Assembly (NCBI RefSeq): GCF_044761665.1
Contig: NZ_JBIWCW010000009.1
Location: 50,448-114,447, forward strand
Reading direction: 5' to 3'
Source: Peribacillus sp044761665
GTDB lineage: Bacteria; Bacillota; Bacilli; Bacillales; DSM-1321
Length of the DNA: 64,000 nucleotides
Shown: positions 20,152 to 28,522 of the stretch, piece after piece
How positions within the stretch are numbered: the first letter of the stretch is position 1
How the letters are laid out: each line of letters opens with the position of its first letter
The notes under the pieces: model-generated
The model's input: the letters and a program-made list of their open reading frames with translations, nothing else
What the model was told of the DNA's origin: nothing
Databases searched by the model: none
Translations under genes and position numbers: made by a program

Positions 20152-20193
20152 ATAAGTACTCCTCCTTTAAATTAAGTCAACTTACAGTTTGAT

Positions 20194-20210
20194 TTTGACT
20201 AACTTTGACC
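20194..20210 (-). promoter_or_regulatory. CtsR operator, downstream box of clpE
   Basis: On the minus strand GGTCAAA-GTT-AGTCAAA, a perfect tandem heptamer with 3-base spacing matching the known CtsR consensus. It lies a short way downstream of the -10, in the start or early leader of the clpE transcript. Confidence 0.9.
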
Positions 20211-20221
20211 TTGTAAATAGT

Positions 20222-20250
20222 ATTATAACTTGACCTTCTTTGACTTTCAA
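20222..20250 (-). promoter_or_regulatory. clpE sigma-A promoter with embedded CtsR box
   Basis: TTGAAA (20245-20250), 17-base spacer, TATAAT (20222-20227). A second CtsR box AGTCAAA-GAA-GGTCAAG (20229-20245) fills the spacer, so repressor binding would block RNA polymerase directly. This is the expected arrangement for class III heat-shock genes. Confidence 0.88.
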
Positions 20251-20370
20251 GGATTTTGCTTGGATGATTTGATATGCATTTTATAGTGTTCTTTATGATT
20301 TTTCCCCTGATTATATCAGATTTATAATAAAATAAGTCTACAAACGAACTGTCCTATAATTTCAAACACA

Positions 20371-20397
20371 AAAAAGAGGCTACATTCAGCCTCTTAT
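20371..20397 (-). terminator. Terminator after the NlpC/P60 gene
   Basis: AGAGGCT and AGCCTCT arms around a six-base loop; the minus strand continues into T-rich sequence. It lies downstream of the NlpC/P60 stop. Confidence 0.65.
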
Positions 20398-20421
20398 CGT
20401 TCATATGTAGTATGCATTTTT

Positions 20422-20862
20422 TTATATACGTTTTGCCCCAATATATTGTGGTTTCCAATAGGTATTATTCGTTTTGGCGTATGAAACTCCTTTGGATGAT
20501 GCAGAGTGTATGAATTTATTGTCGCCTATGTAGATTGCTACATGGGTTGGTTTTTTCGCTTTATTTGGTGAGAAAAACATTAAGTCCCCTTTTTTCAAGG
20601 TTGTTACTTTCTTTCCCTTTTTATAAATGTCAGCAGCTGTTCGTGGTAATGTCTTTCCAGCTTTGTTATATGAATATTTCACTAAACCTGAACAGTCAAA
20701 ACCTGAAGAAGACATACCACCCATCTTATATTTCGTACCTAATTCAGTTTTAGCTGTTTTGATTGCTTTTGTATGGTATGAAGCTGCTTCTGCTTGGCCA
20801 GCAAAAGAACCTGATCCAATTAGTGCAAATAACGACAATCCGACAAAAAACTTCTTTAACAA
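20422..20862 (-). CDS. Secreted NlpC/P60 family peptidoglycan hydrolase
   Basis: 146-aa secreted endopeptidase of family C40. The signal peptide is MLKKFFVGLSLFALIGSGSFAGQAEA with an AxA-like cleavage site, and the rest is a bare NlpC/P60 domain. Catalytic residues are visible: Cys in SGFDCSGLVKYSY, His in PTHVAIYIGDNKF and the third polar residue in FIHSAS. No LysM or SH3 wall-binding domain is present, so it resembles minimal single-domain hydrolases. The start is TTG behind GGGGGGT. It probably cleaves gamma-D-Glu-meso-DAP links in the wall, as known for the family. The gene is monocistronic. Confidence 0.9.
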   Translation of the reverse strand: MLKKFFVGLSLFALIGSGSFAGQAEAASYHTKAIKTAKTELGTKYKMGGMSSSGFDCSGLVKYSYNKAGKTLPRTAADIYKKGKKVTTLKKGDLMFFSPNKAKKPTHVAIYIGDNKFIHSASSKGVSYAKTNNTYWKPQYIGAKRI

Positions 20863-20967
20863 AATATTTTACCCCCCGTTGCAATTCGTTAAACCTACTA
20901 TACTAGAAAAACTATATCATTCGCATCACAGGGACTTTACAAATATATTACACTTGATAGAAATGAA

Positions 20968-21006
20968 AAAAGCCGCAACATTTCTTTAATAGAAACATTG
21001 CGGCTC
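20968..21006 (-). terminator. Terminator after the YdjM-like gene
   Basis: GCCGCAAT/ATTGCGGC-type stem of about 14 bp with a mismatch in the middle and a five-base loop, followed by TTTTTT on the minus strand. It lies just past the stop of the gene ending at 21010. Confidence 0.8.
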
Positions 21007-21009
21007 CGC

Positions 21010-21636
21010 TTAGAATTCCTTAGTGAAAAATGGTAGTAATAACTTTACGCCTCGCTTATTAAAAGGTAAAAACTTCATATCAGCAATCAAATGACTTATG
21101 TAACCTAATATACAAGTAGTGAATATCCCTGCAGTCCCCAATGCTTCTTGGAATTGAAAGGCAATCACTCCATAGAAAACTATGCCCGCTATCGAATGGG
21201 TATAACTACGGTGTGGTGTAAAAGAAGCAAAAATAATAAAAATTCCCAACAGCCATAACCAGTTAATCTCTAAAGATAGTCCTACTCCTAAAATACCAAG
21301 ACCCGTAAGAGTTAACATATGCCTCTGGGTTATAAAAGTAGAAATGATAATAATGCCGATACCTGCTCCTACTCCAATCCATCTCTCCGTTTCAGAACTA
21401 GCCAAAAGACTATAAATGATCATAAGAACCCCAATCGTCTGCGCCAACGATCGAATGAACTTGTGAGAAAAAGTAATTTTATTACTCAACTTACCATCGA
21501 TATCCATGTCAGGCATAAGACCTGAAACTCCTCCTACCCCGACTAGAAATAAGGTAGTAGTGGGATCGGTCTGAAGTGTATTCGCCGTTAAAAATCCAAC
21601 TGTTGCTCCTATTGCCATATGTGCTGTTCCGTTCAC
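21010..21636 (-). CDS. YdjM-like membrane-bound metal-dependent hydrolase (DUF457)
   Basis: 208-aa integral membrane protein with about five hydrophobic segments. The family's conserved His/Asp residues are visible: N-terminal HMAIGATVGF, LMPDMDIDGK, FSHKFIRS, PHRSYTHSIAG and HLIADM. These define the YdjM/DUF457 group, annotated as metal-dependent hydrolases but without a proven substrate (some members are SOS-regulated). The GTG start follows GGGGAGAG. It stands alone between its terminator and a 297-base AT-rich interval. The family is confident and the function is not known. Confidence 0.85.
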   Translation of the reverse strand: MNGTAHMAIGATVGFLTANTLQTDPTTTLFLVGVGGVSGLMPDMDIDGKLSNKITFSHKFIRSLAQTIGVLMIIYSLLASSETERWIGVGAGIGIIIISTFITQRHMLTLTGLGILGVGLSLEINWLWLLGIFIIFASFTPHRSYTHSIAGIVFYGVIAFQFQEALGTAGIFTTCILGYISHLIADMKFLPFNKRGVKLLLPFFTKEF

Positions 21637-21933
21637 TTTCTCTCCCCTGTTCCTCTAAGAAGTTAGCTTACATATAGGAAACGAATGTTTGTTCGAACCC
21701 TTCTTTTTAACTATACATTATTTTGGATTATTTTTCTTTAATTTCACTGAAAAACAGGGAAATAATAATTTGGTATAGTACCTATAAGTGTATGTTCAAT
21801 CAATTTATCCGTTTATGAAATTCTCCTTTTTGAAATCATCATTTCATTAAATAGCTAGCTAAGTTTGTCTATGAGGTGGTCGAGTTAATTTATGTTCGTG
21901 GATGTAGTGCCAAGAATTTATTTTTTACCCTTT

Positions 21934-22899
21934 TCAATATTTGGGATGTAGCCAATGGTAAAGCTCAATCATGCTATGTTTAGGGGAATCGTAACTAAAG
22001 AATGAATACTCAATGAAATCTACATACTTTTTTATTGAAGTGTTTCGTTGATCATAAGAAGTCGGAACTTCCTCAGGAAATTCCTTTACTAAATGAAGTA
22101 TTGGTAGTTGATGATACACAATTGATAACGTCCGGACTATTCTTTTTCTCGTTTTGTGGCGGTTTGCATCTTCTAACAATCTTTTATAATCGATATCCAA
22201 TTTCAAAATCAGTTGGATAATATCGATAAAATACTTCAGTGATTCCATATTATGCCGCCATCCGTGAAGGCAAATCATATAAAAAAGATGATAATTAGAA
22301 AGTTGTTTAATATATAAAGAACCATTGAGTGAAGAGGATTCCTCCCAAAGTTCTTCAATACTAAAACTTGCTGTATTCTGCTTTAAAATATCCCAATGAA
22401 GTTCGACCGTTAAGGGAATGGGGGACCCAGGAAGGACTTTGTTGTAAGAACGATGAAAATGAAAAGTAATTTGTTTACGCTCCTCTATGTAACCTAAGCT
22501 TTTAACAATATCGATAGCTTGATTCATATCAGTAGGCTTTATTAACAAATCAATATCAGATGTTGGACGTGCTCCAAGATGACCGAAATGTCTTTCGGCA
22601 AATCCAGTCCCTTTTAACGGAATGATTTCTATTCCTCTTTCTTCAAATTCACGTAGGATTCGATTTGTCTGATTTTTAAAAAGGATATTTTGAAATATAA
22701 CACTTTGATATTTTTCTTTTAGTTTTTGCTGAAAGAACGCCGGAGTTGCCTCCAACCTCCCTTCTTGTTTCATAATAGTATATGTTTGTGCGTGACTATT
22801 CGATTTTTCGATTTCGTTAAGAAGCTTCCAATAGTAAGTTGAATCAATGGGTAGTTCTATATGCGAATCATATAAGACTTGCAGCAATGAAGGATTCAT
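21934..22899 (-). CDS. Nucleotidyltransferase-family protein (kinase/PqqD/S26 cassette)
   Basis: 321-aa protein of the uncharacterised nucleotidyltransferase family often found in RiPP clusters. The motif region IEIIPLKGTGFAERHFGHLGARPTSDIDLLIKP (about residues 118-150) has the LKG and SDIDLLI pattern holding the paired Asp of nucleotidyltransferases; the rest is helical (YHLFYMICLHGWRHNMESLKYFIDIIQLI). It is a paralogue of the lasso-cluster protein at 58758-59930. Its ATG overlaps the stop of the S26 peptidase gene (TAATG), so it is the last gene of a four-gene coupled operon. Its substrate is unknown. Confidence 0.82.
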   Translation of the reverse strand: MNPSLLQVLYDSHIELPIDSTYYWKLLNEIEKSNSHAQTYTIMKQEGRLEATPAFFQQKLKEKYQSVIFQNILFKNQTNRILREFEERGIEIIPLKGTGFAERHFGHLGARPTSDIDLLIKPTDMNQAIDIVKSLGYIEERKQITFHFHRSYNKVLPGSPIPLTVELHWDILKQNTASFSIEELWEESSSLNGSLYIKQLSNYHLFYMICLHGWRHNMESLKYFIDIIQLILKLDIDYKRLLEDANRHKTRKRIVRTLSIVYHQLPILHLVKEFPEEVPTSYDQRNTSIKKYVDFIEYSFFSYDSPKHSMIELYHWLHPKY

Positions 22900-23363
22900 T
22901 AATTAGGTCCTCCCTTTTTTCTTTGTTGAAAATCTAAGTACTTTCGTAAAACAATCGATAACATCGGGAAAGACATAATGAGCTCCCCCCACGCTTTAGC
23001 TAGAAAACTAGAAACATAAATTTTCGTATTCCTTTTTTGGACATAAAGCAGTTTACCGACAATTTGATCCCCAAGTACTGGCTGATCGAAGCCCAAGTTC
23101 GTGTCTCCTTTGAAAAGGAATTGCCGCTGTTGGTTACTCTGTATCTCCTTATAATAACGGTGCGCAATCAATCGCTTTGTTGCACTATAAAACAAAACAA
23201 TATCGCCCTTTTTCAATTGAGATAACTTACATTCATTAAAATGGCAGATATCACCGCTTTTAATAAAGGGATACATACTGCTACCTTGAGCAGGTAGATG
23301 AAATGACCCTTCTTTTTTCAGAACAGTTTTAAATAAGTCTACTGTCTCATTATCAAACAACAT
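22899..23363 (-). CDS. S26-family signal-peptidase-like protease
   Basis: 154-aa S24/S26-type protease. The catalytic Ser lies in GSSMYPFIKSGD (Ser29), followed by the second-residue region LIAHRYYK (His68), as in SipW/ER-type enzymes that use His instead of Lys, and the conserved FKGDTN box. There is no clear N-terminal membrane anchor; one hydrophobic stretch lies near the C-terminus (WGELIMSFPMLSIVLRKY). It overlaps the PqqD-like gene by 11 bases. In a cassette with a PqqD-like protein and a kinase it is a candidate leader peptidase for a modified peptide, taking the place of the B2 protease of lasso clusters. This role is inference. Confidence 0.8.
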   Translation of the reverse strand: MLFDNETVDLFKTVLKKEGSFHLPAQGSSMYPFIKSGDICHFNECKLSQLKKGDIVLFYSATKRLIAHRYYKEIQSNQQRQFLFKGDTNLGFDQPVLGDQIVGKLLYVQKRNTKIYVSSFLAKAWGELIMSFPMLSIVLRKYLDFQQRKKGGPN

Positions 23364-23619
23364 GCTGAATTAAACCAAGATGTAATAAGTCAGTTAAGTA
23401 ATTTTCAAAGTCCTTTTTAGATTCAGCTTTTGTCGTGTCATATTGATCCATAATTTTCTCAATCAAAGAATCTAATGTGTGAGCTCGGCTTAGAAGATTC
23501 CAGCAATATCCTCCGATTCCGTTTAATTTTGTGACTGTGAATGTGTCCGTATGTAAAATAACCCACTCACCATCAAGCTGTGTGGCTTCAACATGATTAC
23601 ATTGTATATATTGAACCAT
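23353..23619 (-). CDS. PqqD-family peptide-recognition protein
   Basis: Small PqqD-like protein (88 aa from MVQYIQ) with the winged-helix pattern of RiPP recognition elements: DGEWVILHTDTFTVTKLNGIGGYCWNLL, then the helix LDSLIEKIMDQYD and a terminal FENYLTDLLHLGLI helix. It is analogous to the lasso B1 protein at 60431-60730. The ATG at 23619 was chosen because it forms TAATG with the stop of the kinase-like gene and has GGGAG upstream; a TTG six codons earlier is possible. In known systems such proteins bind leader peptides, so one would expect a peptide substrate. None is adjacent; the best candidate is the gene at 28523. Confidence 0.82.
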   Translation of the reverse strand: MVQYIQCNHVEATQLDGEWVILHTDTFTVTKLNGIGGYCWNLLSRAHTLDSLIEKIMDQYDTTKAESKKDFENYLTDLLHLGLIQHVV

Positions 23620-24389
23620 TACGAAATCAACTCCCAAAATGTATTATCCTTTTGAAAAAAGAGATTATATGCGGGAACCTGGTTTGCAACAATCGTTAAC
23701 ATGCCCAAAATAACTTTAGTGTTCACTGAATCATCGGACCAATAAAACACTTTATCAATCAAAGTTAAAAGCGTGTCCGACTTCGCTAATTTACTTCTTC
23801 GATTAGTAAGTGACTGATGTAACACTTGTATACTACCTAATGGTAAGTAGCCCTCTTCTCCCTCTGATCGTAGTTCACTTCGAAAAGGTGAATTAAAAAC
23901 TTCTACTTTATCAGGGGTAACTTTTAAAATGGTCGCTTCGTCAGACAGAAGATTTCTGGGATATGATAGTTTAGCAGCCGTTGATTTTCCAGCACCCGAA
24001 TGTCCTGCAAAAATATGAGCTTTTCCGTTATCAATAACACAGGAAGAGTGAAGTAACAGCCCCCATTCATGATAGACAATGAATGAACTATATAAATTTA
24101 TGAACGCATGCTTTAAAGCCAACTCATTATAAGCGGAAATTTCGGCAAATTGATAATCTGTATCTACTTCTACTAGGTAATCCAACCTTCGAAAGTAAAT
24201 TCTATCAGCCGTATTAGTAACATTCACCTCGTAATCTACAAAAGGTTCCCCAAATTCCATCTGGACGGTTATGGTAAGATCAGGATTTGTATTTGAGCTT
24301 CCTAAATCACGAAACATTCCGTCTATAGTATCAGGAGCATTTTCTATCTGGATAAAATGTTCCCCTATTTTCGTATGGGTTATTTTCAT
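23619..24389 (-). CDS. HPr-kinase-like protein, first gene of the cassette
   Basis: 256-aa protein resembling the C-terminal domain of HPr kinase. His114 lies in LLLHSSCVI, the P-loop is GHSGAGKST (residues 129-137), and the following acidic motif LLSDEATIL stands where HprK has paired Asp. Relatives include HprK-related kinase A proteins found next to PqqD-like genes and the lasso-tail kinase PadeK. It shares its family with the kinase at 60727-61662 in the lasso cluster. A promoter-like TTTAAA-17-TATAAT (24473-24501) with a SinR-type palindrome lies ~85 bases upstream. A role in phosphorylating a peptide Ser or Thr is inferred. Confidence 0.82.
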   Translation of the reverse strand: MKITHTKIGEHFIQIENAPDTIDGMFRDLGSSNTNPDLTITVQMEFGEPFVDYEVNVTNTADRIYFRRLDYLVEVDTDYQFAEISAYNELALKHAFINLYSSFIVYHEWGLLLHSSCVIDNGKAHIFAGHSGAGKSTAAKLSYPRNLLSDEATILKVTPDKVEVFNSPFRSELRSEGEEGYLPLGSIQVLHQSLTNRRSKLAKSDTLLTLIDKVFYWSDDSVNTKVILGMLTIVANQVPAYNLFFQKDNTFWELIS

Positions 24390-24472
24390 ATCTAGTTCCT
24401 TTCTATATCGAACGGATACAATAATTTTTATTTACTATTCTGCTTTTTAGTTAGTTAAATACTCCTAAAATT

Positions 24473-24505
24473 ATTATAAATTATTAATATTTCTTTTTAA
24501 AGAAC
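24473..24505 (-). promoter_or_regulatory. Promoter with SinR-type palindrome for the kinase cassette
   Basis: Minus-strand TATAAT (24473-24478), 17-base spacer and TTTAAA (24496-24501). A palindrome GTTCTT-TAAA-AAGAAA (24490-24505, one mismatch) covers the -35 and part of the spacer, so a bound repressor would exclude polymerase. Promoter strength is inferred. Confidence 0.55.
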
Positions 24506-24619
24506 AAAATTTCGACTTATTAAGTGTTTTTTATTTACCATATAACCCTTTCTTACCTAATTAACCAATCAAATATGAAGTTTAGATTGTATTTTAAAAT
24601 TCTTAATTTTATAATTGAG

Positions 24620-24639
24620 TTGTTCTTCATAAAGAACAA
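24620..24639. promoter_or_regulatory. SinR-type palindrome upstream of the first acyltransferase
   Basis: Perfect 8-bp arms TTGTTCTT and AAGAACAA with a 4-base spacer, matching the GTTCTT-N4-AAGAAC pattern found repeatedly in this window. It ends 20 bases before the acyltransferase ATG, in the divergent region shared with the kinase cassette. Confidence 0.65.
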
Positions 24640-24659
24640 ATTGATTGTGGAGGGGTATA

Positions 24660-25826
24660 ATGGAAAAACGTTATTCAGAACTAGATTCTTTAAGAGGAAT
24701 CGCTGCATTTACAGTCTTATTAGGCCATTTCATGTTATTAATACCCGAAAATAATGTTACTAATTTTATTGAGTTTAGTCCTTTACGTATTTTTGTAGCA
24801 AGTAGTGAAGCAGTAACCCTGTTCTTTGTTCTAAGTGGCTTTGTGTTATCGTTGCCTTTTTATAAAAAAAACAACAAAATATCTTATTTTCCTTATTTAT
24901 TTAAAAGATTTTTAAGAATCTATCTTCCTTATTATGCTTCACTACTATTAGTTATTATTTGTTCATCTATATTTTACAGTGGAGAAATTAATCAATTAAG
25001 TCTTTGGTTTAACCAAAGTTGGAATGGTAATACAAGCGTTATGCTCTTATTACAACATCTGTTTTTACTGAATAATTTTCCTAATGTTCATTTTAATCCA
25101 GTTTTATGGTCATTAGTCCACGAAATGCGAATCTCAATTATTTTCCCATTATTAATGTTACTAATCGTTAGAAAAAACTGGATATTCAATATTTTATTTG
25201 GTATTGGCCTTACAACACTAGGATTTACATTGTATCTTTTATTTGAAAAGCCTAGTCATGATTTTTTCCATACTCTCCACTATACATCTATTTTTATAAT
25301 AGGGGCACTTTTGGCTAAACATAGAGTTTATCTAGTAGAGAAAATTAAAAAATTCCCATTAAACATGAATATCTTTTTAGGATTAATTGGACTATTTTTT
25401 TACTTATTCGCAAAACCCGCTTTTGCATTATCAATAATTTTTGGTGGGCGTGACCCATTTTTAGCTACAATACTTGATAGTTGGTTTGTATCCATAGGTG
25501 CATCCTTAATTATATTACTTTCATTTAGTTCAAAACGTTTTTCTGTGTTTTTATCATTAAAACCAATGAAATTATTAGGAGAAATTTCTTACAGTCTTTA
25601 TCTCTATCATTGTATTGTCCTATTTACTTTTACTCATATTTTATATGGGAAAATACCGATTTTTGGAATATGGATCTTATCGCTATTGGCAAGTTTGGTG
25701 ATATCCAATCTTTCTTACCGATTTATAGAAAAGAAATCAATACTTTTAGGTAGAAAGTTAACAAAGAAAACACGCCAGCAAAAAGAAAATACTGAAGTTC
25801 CAAATGATAATAAAGAAATAATATAA
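24660..25826 (+). CDS. Acyltransferase-3 family membrane protein
   Basis: 388-aa integral membrane O-acyltransferase of the OafA/YrhL type, about ten hydrophobic segments. Signatures are the N-terminal RYSELDSLRGIAAFTVLLGHF (RG and the catalytic-type His), FFVLSGFVLSLPFYK, HFNPVLWSLVHEMRISIIFP, and the late GEISYSLYLYHCI. The family transfers acetyl or other acyl groups to sugars at the cell surface. The ATG at 24660 has GGAGGGG upstream; a TTG-type start five codons earlier would lack a site. Its location, 10 kb from the polysaccharide operon and behind the same type of palindrome, suggests decoration of that polymer (inference). Confidence 0.85.
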   Translation: MEKRYSELDSLRGIAAFTVLLGHFMLLIPENNVTNFIEFSPLRIFVASSEAVTLFFVLSGFVLSLPFYKKNNKISYFPYLFKRFLRIYLPYYASLLLVIICSSIFYSGEINQLSLWFNQSWNGNTSVMLLLQHLFLLNNFPNVHFNPVLWSLVHEMRISIIFPLLMLLIVRKNWIFNILFGIGLTTLGFTLYLLFEKPSHDFFHTLHYTSIFIIGALLAKHRVYLVEKIKKFPLNMNIFLGLIGLFFYLFAKPAFALSIIFGGRDPFLATILDSWFVSIGASLIILLSFSSKRFSVFLSLKPMKLLGEISYSLYLYHCIVLFTFTHILYGKIPIFGIWILSLLASLVISNLSYRFIEKKSILLGRKLTKKTRQQKENTEVPNDNKEII

Positions 25827-25853
25827 TATGAAATGAATTTCACCCCGATAATT

Positions 25854-25881
25854 ATCATTGTTCTTTATAAAGAACAATGAT
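25854..25881. promoter_or_regulatory. 28-bp perfect palindrome with SinR-type core
   Basis: Perfect 14+14 palindrome with no spacer, containing GTTCTT-TATA-AAGAAC at its centre (25860-25875) and extended by ATCATT on both flanks. It lies between the acyltransferase stop and the Ig-like gene. Low GC and no T-run argue against a terminator. Operator is the better reading. Confidence 0.5.
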
Positions 25882-26069
25882 ATTCTATATAAAGGTTGGG
25901 TATTTAGTTCTGTATAAAATGAAATATATCGAGTAAGTGAGGAATACATACCATTACCTTCATCCTGTTATCTCCATACTTATTCTTTATAAATAAATAT
26001 TTTGATAGGAGGGGGATACCAAAGATAGTTAGGTTTTTTATAAAACATTCTTTACTGGGGGAAGATTTT

Positions 26070-28508
26070 ATGTTGTTTATAAGGTATTTTAAGACGCTCA
26101 CGATTTTAATGCTCACGATTTTCTTTATTTATCTAAACGGTAACTCGCAGGCCTCTGCGACTAATGGAGGTGGAAAAGGCAATAAATCTGTACCCGTAGC
26201 GGGTGTTTCCTTACATCCGGATACTTTAAAAATGAACGTGAATGATAAAGATGTCGAACTTACGGAAACGATTAAACCTTCTAATGCCACAAATAAACAG
26301 GTGACCTGGTCTTCCTCGAATACTAAGGTAGCCACGGTAACTGGAAGCGGTGTTGTCCATTCTGTAAGCGTGGGGTCCACTACGATTACAGTCACAACTA
26401 AAGATGGGAACTTTAAAGCTAGATCCACAGTAATAGTAAGTAATCCAAATATTGAAGTAAAAGGTGTTTCTTTAAATCCAAATTCCTTAAAGCTAAACAT
26501 CGATGATAAAGATACTCCACTCAATGCCACAATTAAACCAGCGAATGCAACTAACAAAAATGTCACCTGGATTTCATCTAATTCGAGTGTAGCTACAGTT
26601 TCAAGTAGTGGGCTTGTGCATCCTGTTAAACCGGGTACGGCTACTATTACTGTTACAACTCAGGATGGGAATTATAAAGACAAAGCCACTGTGACGGTTA
26701 GTGATCCGATTATCGCGGTTTCATCTGTCATTTTAAATCCGAAAATAGTAACTCTTACTGTTGATGGAGAAGATGCTAGATTAAAAGCATCAATTAAACC
26801 AGAGAATGCGACAAATCAGGAACTTACTTGGTTATCTTTTAATCCAAAAGTAGCTACCATATCTGATGGTGTGGTGCACGCTGTAAGTCCTGGAGTCGCC
26901 ATAGTAAAAGTATATACCAAAAATGGACATTACGATTGGTCATTAATAACCGTTTGTGCTAGTAAACTAGTACCTGTTAAAAGTTTATCACTTAATCCGA
27001 AAAATGTAGACATGACTCTCGGTGGAAAAGATGTAACATTAACAGCTACAATTACACCAACTAACGCTACTAACAAAAATATCGTCTGGACTACTTCTGC
27101 CCCAAGTGTTGCCACAGTGAAAAATGGTATAGTCCAAGCTGTAGGACCTGGAACAGCTATGATTACTGTTTCAACCGAAGATGGCAAACTTCAAGACAAA
27201 GCTAAAGTCAATGTAACAGTACCGGTGACAGGAGTAACCGTTGATCCTAATTCTCTCAATCTTACTGTTGGTGGAAAAGATGCAACGTTAACTACTATGA
27301 TTTCTCCATCCAACGCTACAAATAAAAATGTTACTTGGACTACTTCCGATCCAAGTGTGGTAACTGTAGAAAATGGTATAGTCCATCCAGTTGCACCAGG
27401 TAAGGCAACGATTACCGTTACGACTGAAGATGGCGGATTTACCGATACAGCAACTGTTGTTGTCATGGTTCCTGTATCCGGCGTATCACTTTACCCTAAA
27501 TCTCTAGATCTAACTGTTGGAGGAAAAAACATAACGCTGGCACCTACGATTGCTCCTTCAAACGCGTCAAATAAAAATGTAACTTGGTCTACCTCCGACC
27601 CAAGTGTCGTAACTGTCAATAATGGAATCGTGCACCCTGTTGGTCCTGGTAAGGCTACAATTACCGTTACGACAGAAGACGGTGGCTTCACTGATACAGC
27701 AGCTATCACTGTCGGTGTTCCAGTTACTGGGATATCACTTGATCCAGACACACTTGACCTAATTGTTGGTGGAAAAGATGCAACATTAACTGCTTCGGTT
27801 GCTCCATCCAATGCCACTAACAAGAATGTTACTTGGTCTACTTCTGATTCAAGTGTAGCCACTGTAGAATATGGTGTTGTCCATCCTGTTGGACCTGGTA
27901 AAGCAATCATAACCGTTACGACAGAAGATGGCGGATTCACAGATGCAGCAACAGTTACTGTAACAGCGCCGGTGTTAAGCGTATCACTTGACCCTAAAAC
28001 ACTGAATTTTAATCTTGGAGCTACGGACCAAACCTTAACAGCAACGATAAATCCGTCCAATGCCACTAATCAAAATGTTAGCTGGTCTACCTCCGATCCG
28101 AGTGTTGCGACAGTGAAAAATGGTATTGTTCATGCTGTCGGCGTAGGTCAAGCCACGATCACTGTTTCAACTGTTGAAGGTGGCTTCACGGATACAGCAA
28201 TTGTAACCGTTATTGATCCTGACACCTTACCGCCTGTTACAAAAAATAAAATGACACCTATTTTTAACGATAAAAATACCTATATCATCGCGTTAACCGT
28301 TACTTACACCGCAACTGACGATAAATCAGGTGTAAAAGAAACCTTATATCGGATTAACGGCGGTACTTGGCAAGTCTATACCAAACCATTTGATGTCTAC
28401 GCCGAAGATACCCACACCTTGGAATATTACAGCATCGATAACGCAGGCAATAAAGAAATAATCAACGTATACGATTTTGACAAAGGGACATGCACTTGTT
28501 CTAAATAA
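26070..28508 (+). CDS. Secreted protein with eight bacterial Ig-like (Big2) repeats
   Basis: 812-aa exported protein. A signal peptide covers residues ~1-30 (hydrophobic stretch TILMLTIFFIYLNG, then SQASA). Eight tandem Big2 domains of ~80-85 residues follow from residue ~43 to ~720, each beginning with a V-x-GVSL-P-type strand and carrying NATNKNVTW, SVATV and TITVTTEDG motifs. The last four are nearly uniform, indicating recent tandem duplication. The C-terminal ~75 residues (TYTATDDKSGVKETLYRINGG...YSIDNAGNKE) form an OmpL47/chitobiase-like module. No LPXTG, SLH or membrane anchor is seen, so it is probably released or matrix-associated. A GGGGGAAG site precedes the ATG. It is followed by a 48-aa peptide gene in the same unit. 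Confidence 0.9.
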   Translation: MLFIRYFKTLTILMLTIFFIYLNGNSQASATNGGGKGNKSVPVAGVSLHPDTLKMNVNDKDVELTETIKPSNATNKQVTWSSSNTKVATVTGSGVVHSVSVGSTTITVTTKDGNFKARSTVIVSNPNIEVKGVSLNPNSLKLNIDDKDTPLNATIKPANATNKNVTWISSNSSVATVSSSGLVHPVKPGTATITVTTQDGNYKDKATVTVSDPIIAVSSVILNPKIVTLTVDGEDARLKASIKPENATNQELTWLSFNPKVATISDGVVHAVSPGVAIVKVYTKNGHYDWSLITVCASKLVPVKSLSLNPKNVDMTLGGKDVTLTATITPTNATNKNIVWTTSAPSVATVKNGIVQAVGPGTAMITVSTEDGKLQDKAKVNVTVPVTGVTVDPNSLNLTVGGKDATLTTMISPSNATNKNVTWTTSDPSVVTVENGIVHPVAPGKATITVTTEDGGFTDTATVVVMVPVSGVSLYPKSLDLTVGGKNITLAPTIAPSNASNKNVTWSTSDPSVVTVNNGIVHPVGPGKATITVTTEDGGFTDTAAITVGVPVTGISLDPDTLDLIVGGKDATLTASVAPSNATNKNVTWSTSDSSVATVEYGVVHPVGPGKAIITVTTEDGGFTDAATVTVTAPVLSVSLDPKTLNFNLGATDQTLTATINPSNATNQNVSWSTSDPSVATVKNGIVHAVGVGQATITVSTVEGGFTDTAIVTVIDPDTLPPVTKNKMTPIFNDKNTYIIALTVTYTATDDKSGVKETLYRINGGTWQVYTKPFDVYAEDTHTLEYYSIDNAGNKEIINVYDFDKGTCTCSK

Positions 28509-28522
28509 AAGGAGGAATTAAT

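Noticed and set aside
24497..24541. 14-codon minus-strand mini-frame upstream of the kinase cassette, with an AAGAAAGGG site
   Set aside because: Too short; it overlaps the predicted promoter and operator and lies upstream of the -10.
26129..28066. Several long minus-strand frames opposite the Ig-like gene
   Set aside because: They are antisense shadows produced by the repeated Thr/Val codons of the Big2 modules; no ribosome sites and no recognisable protein.
26200..28200. Regular repeats suggesting a CRISPR array or minisatellite
   Set aside because: The ~250-bp periodicity is the coding repeat of Big2 domains with an open frame throughout; no short spacers.
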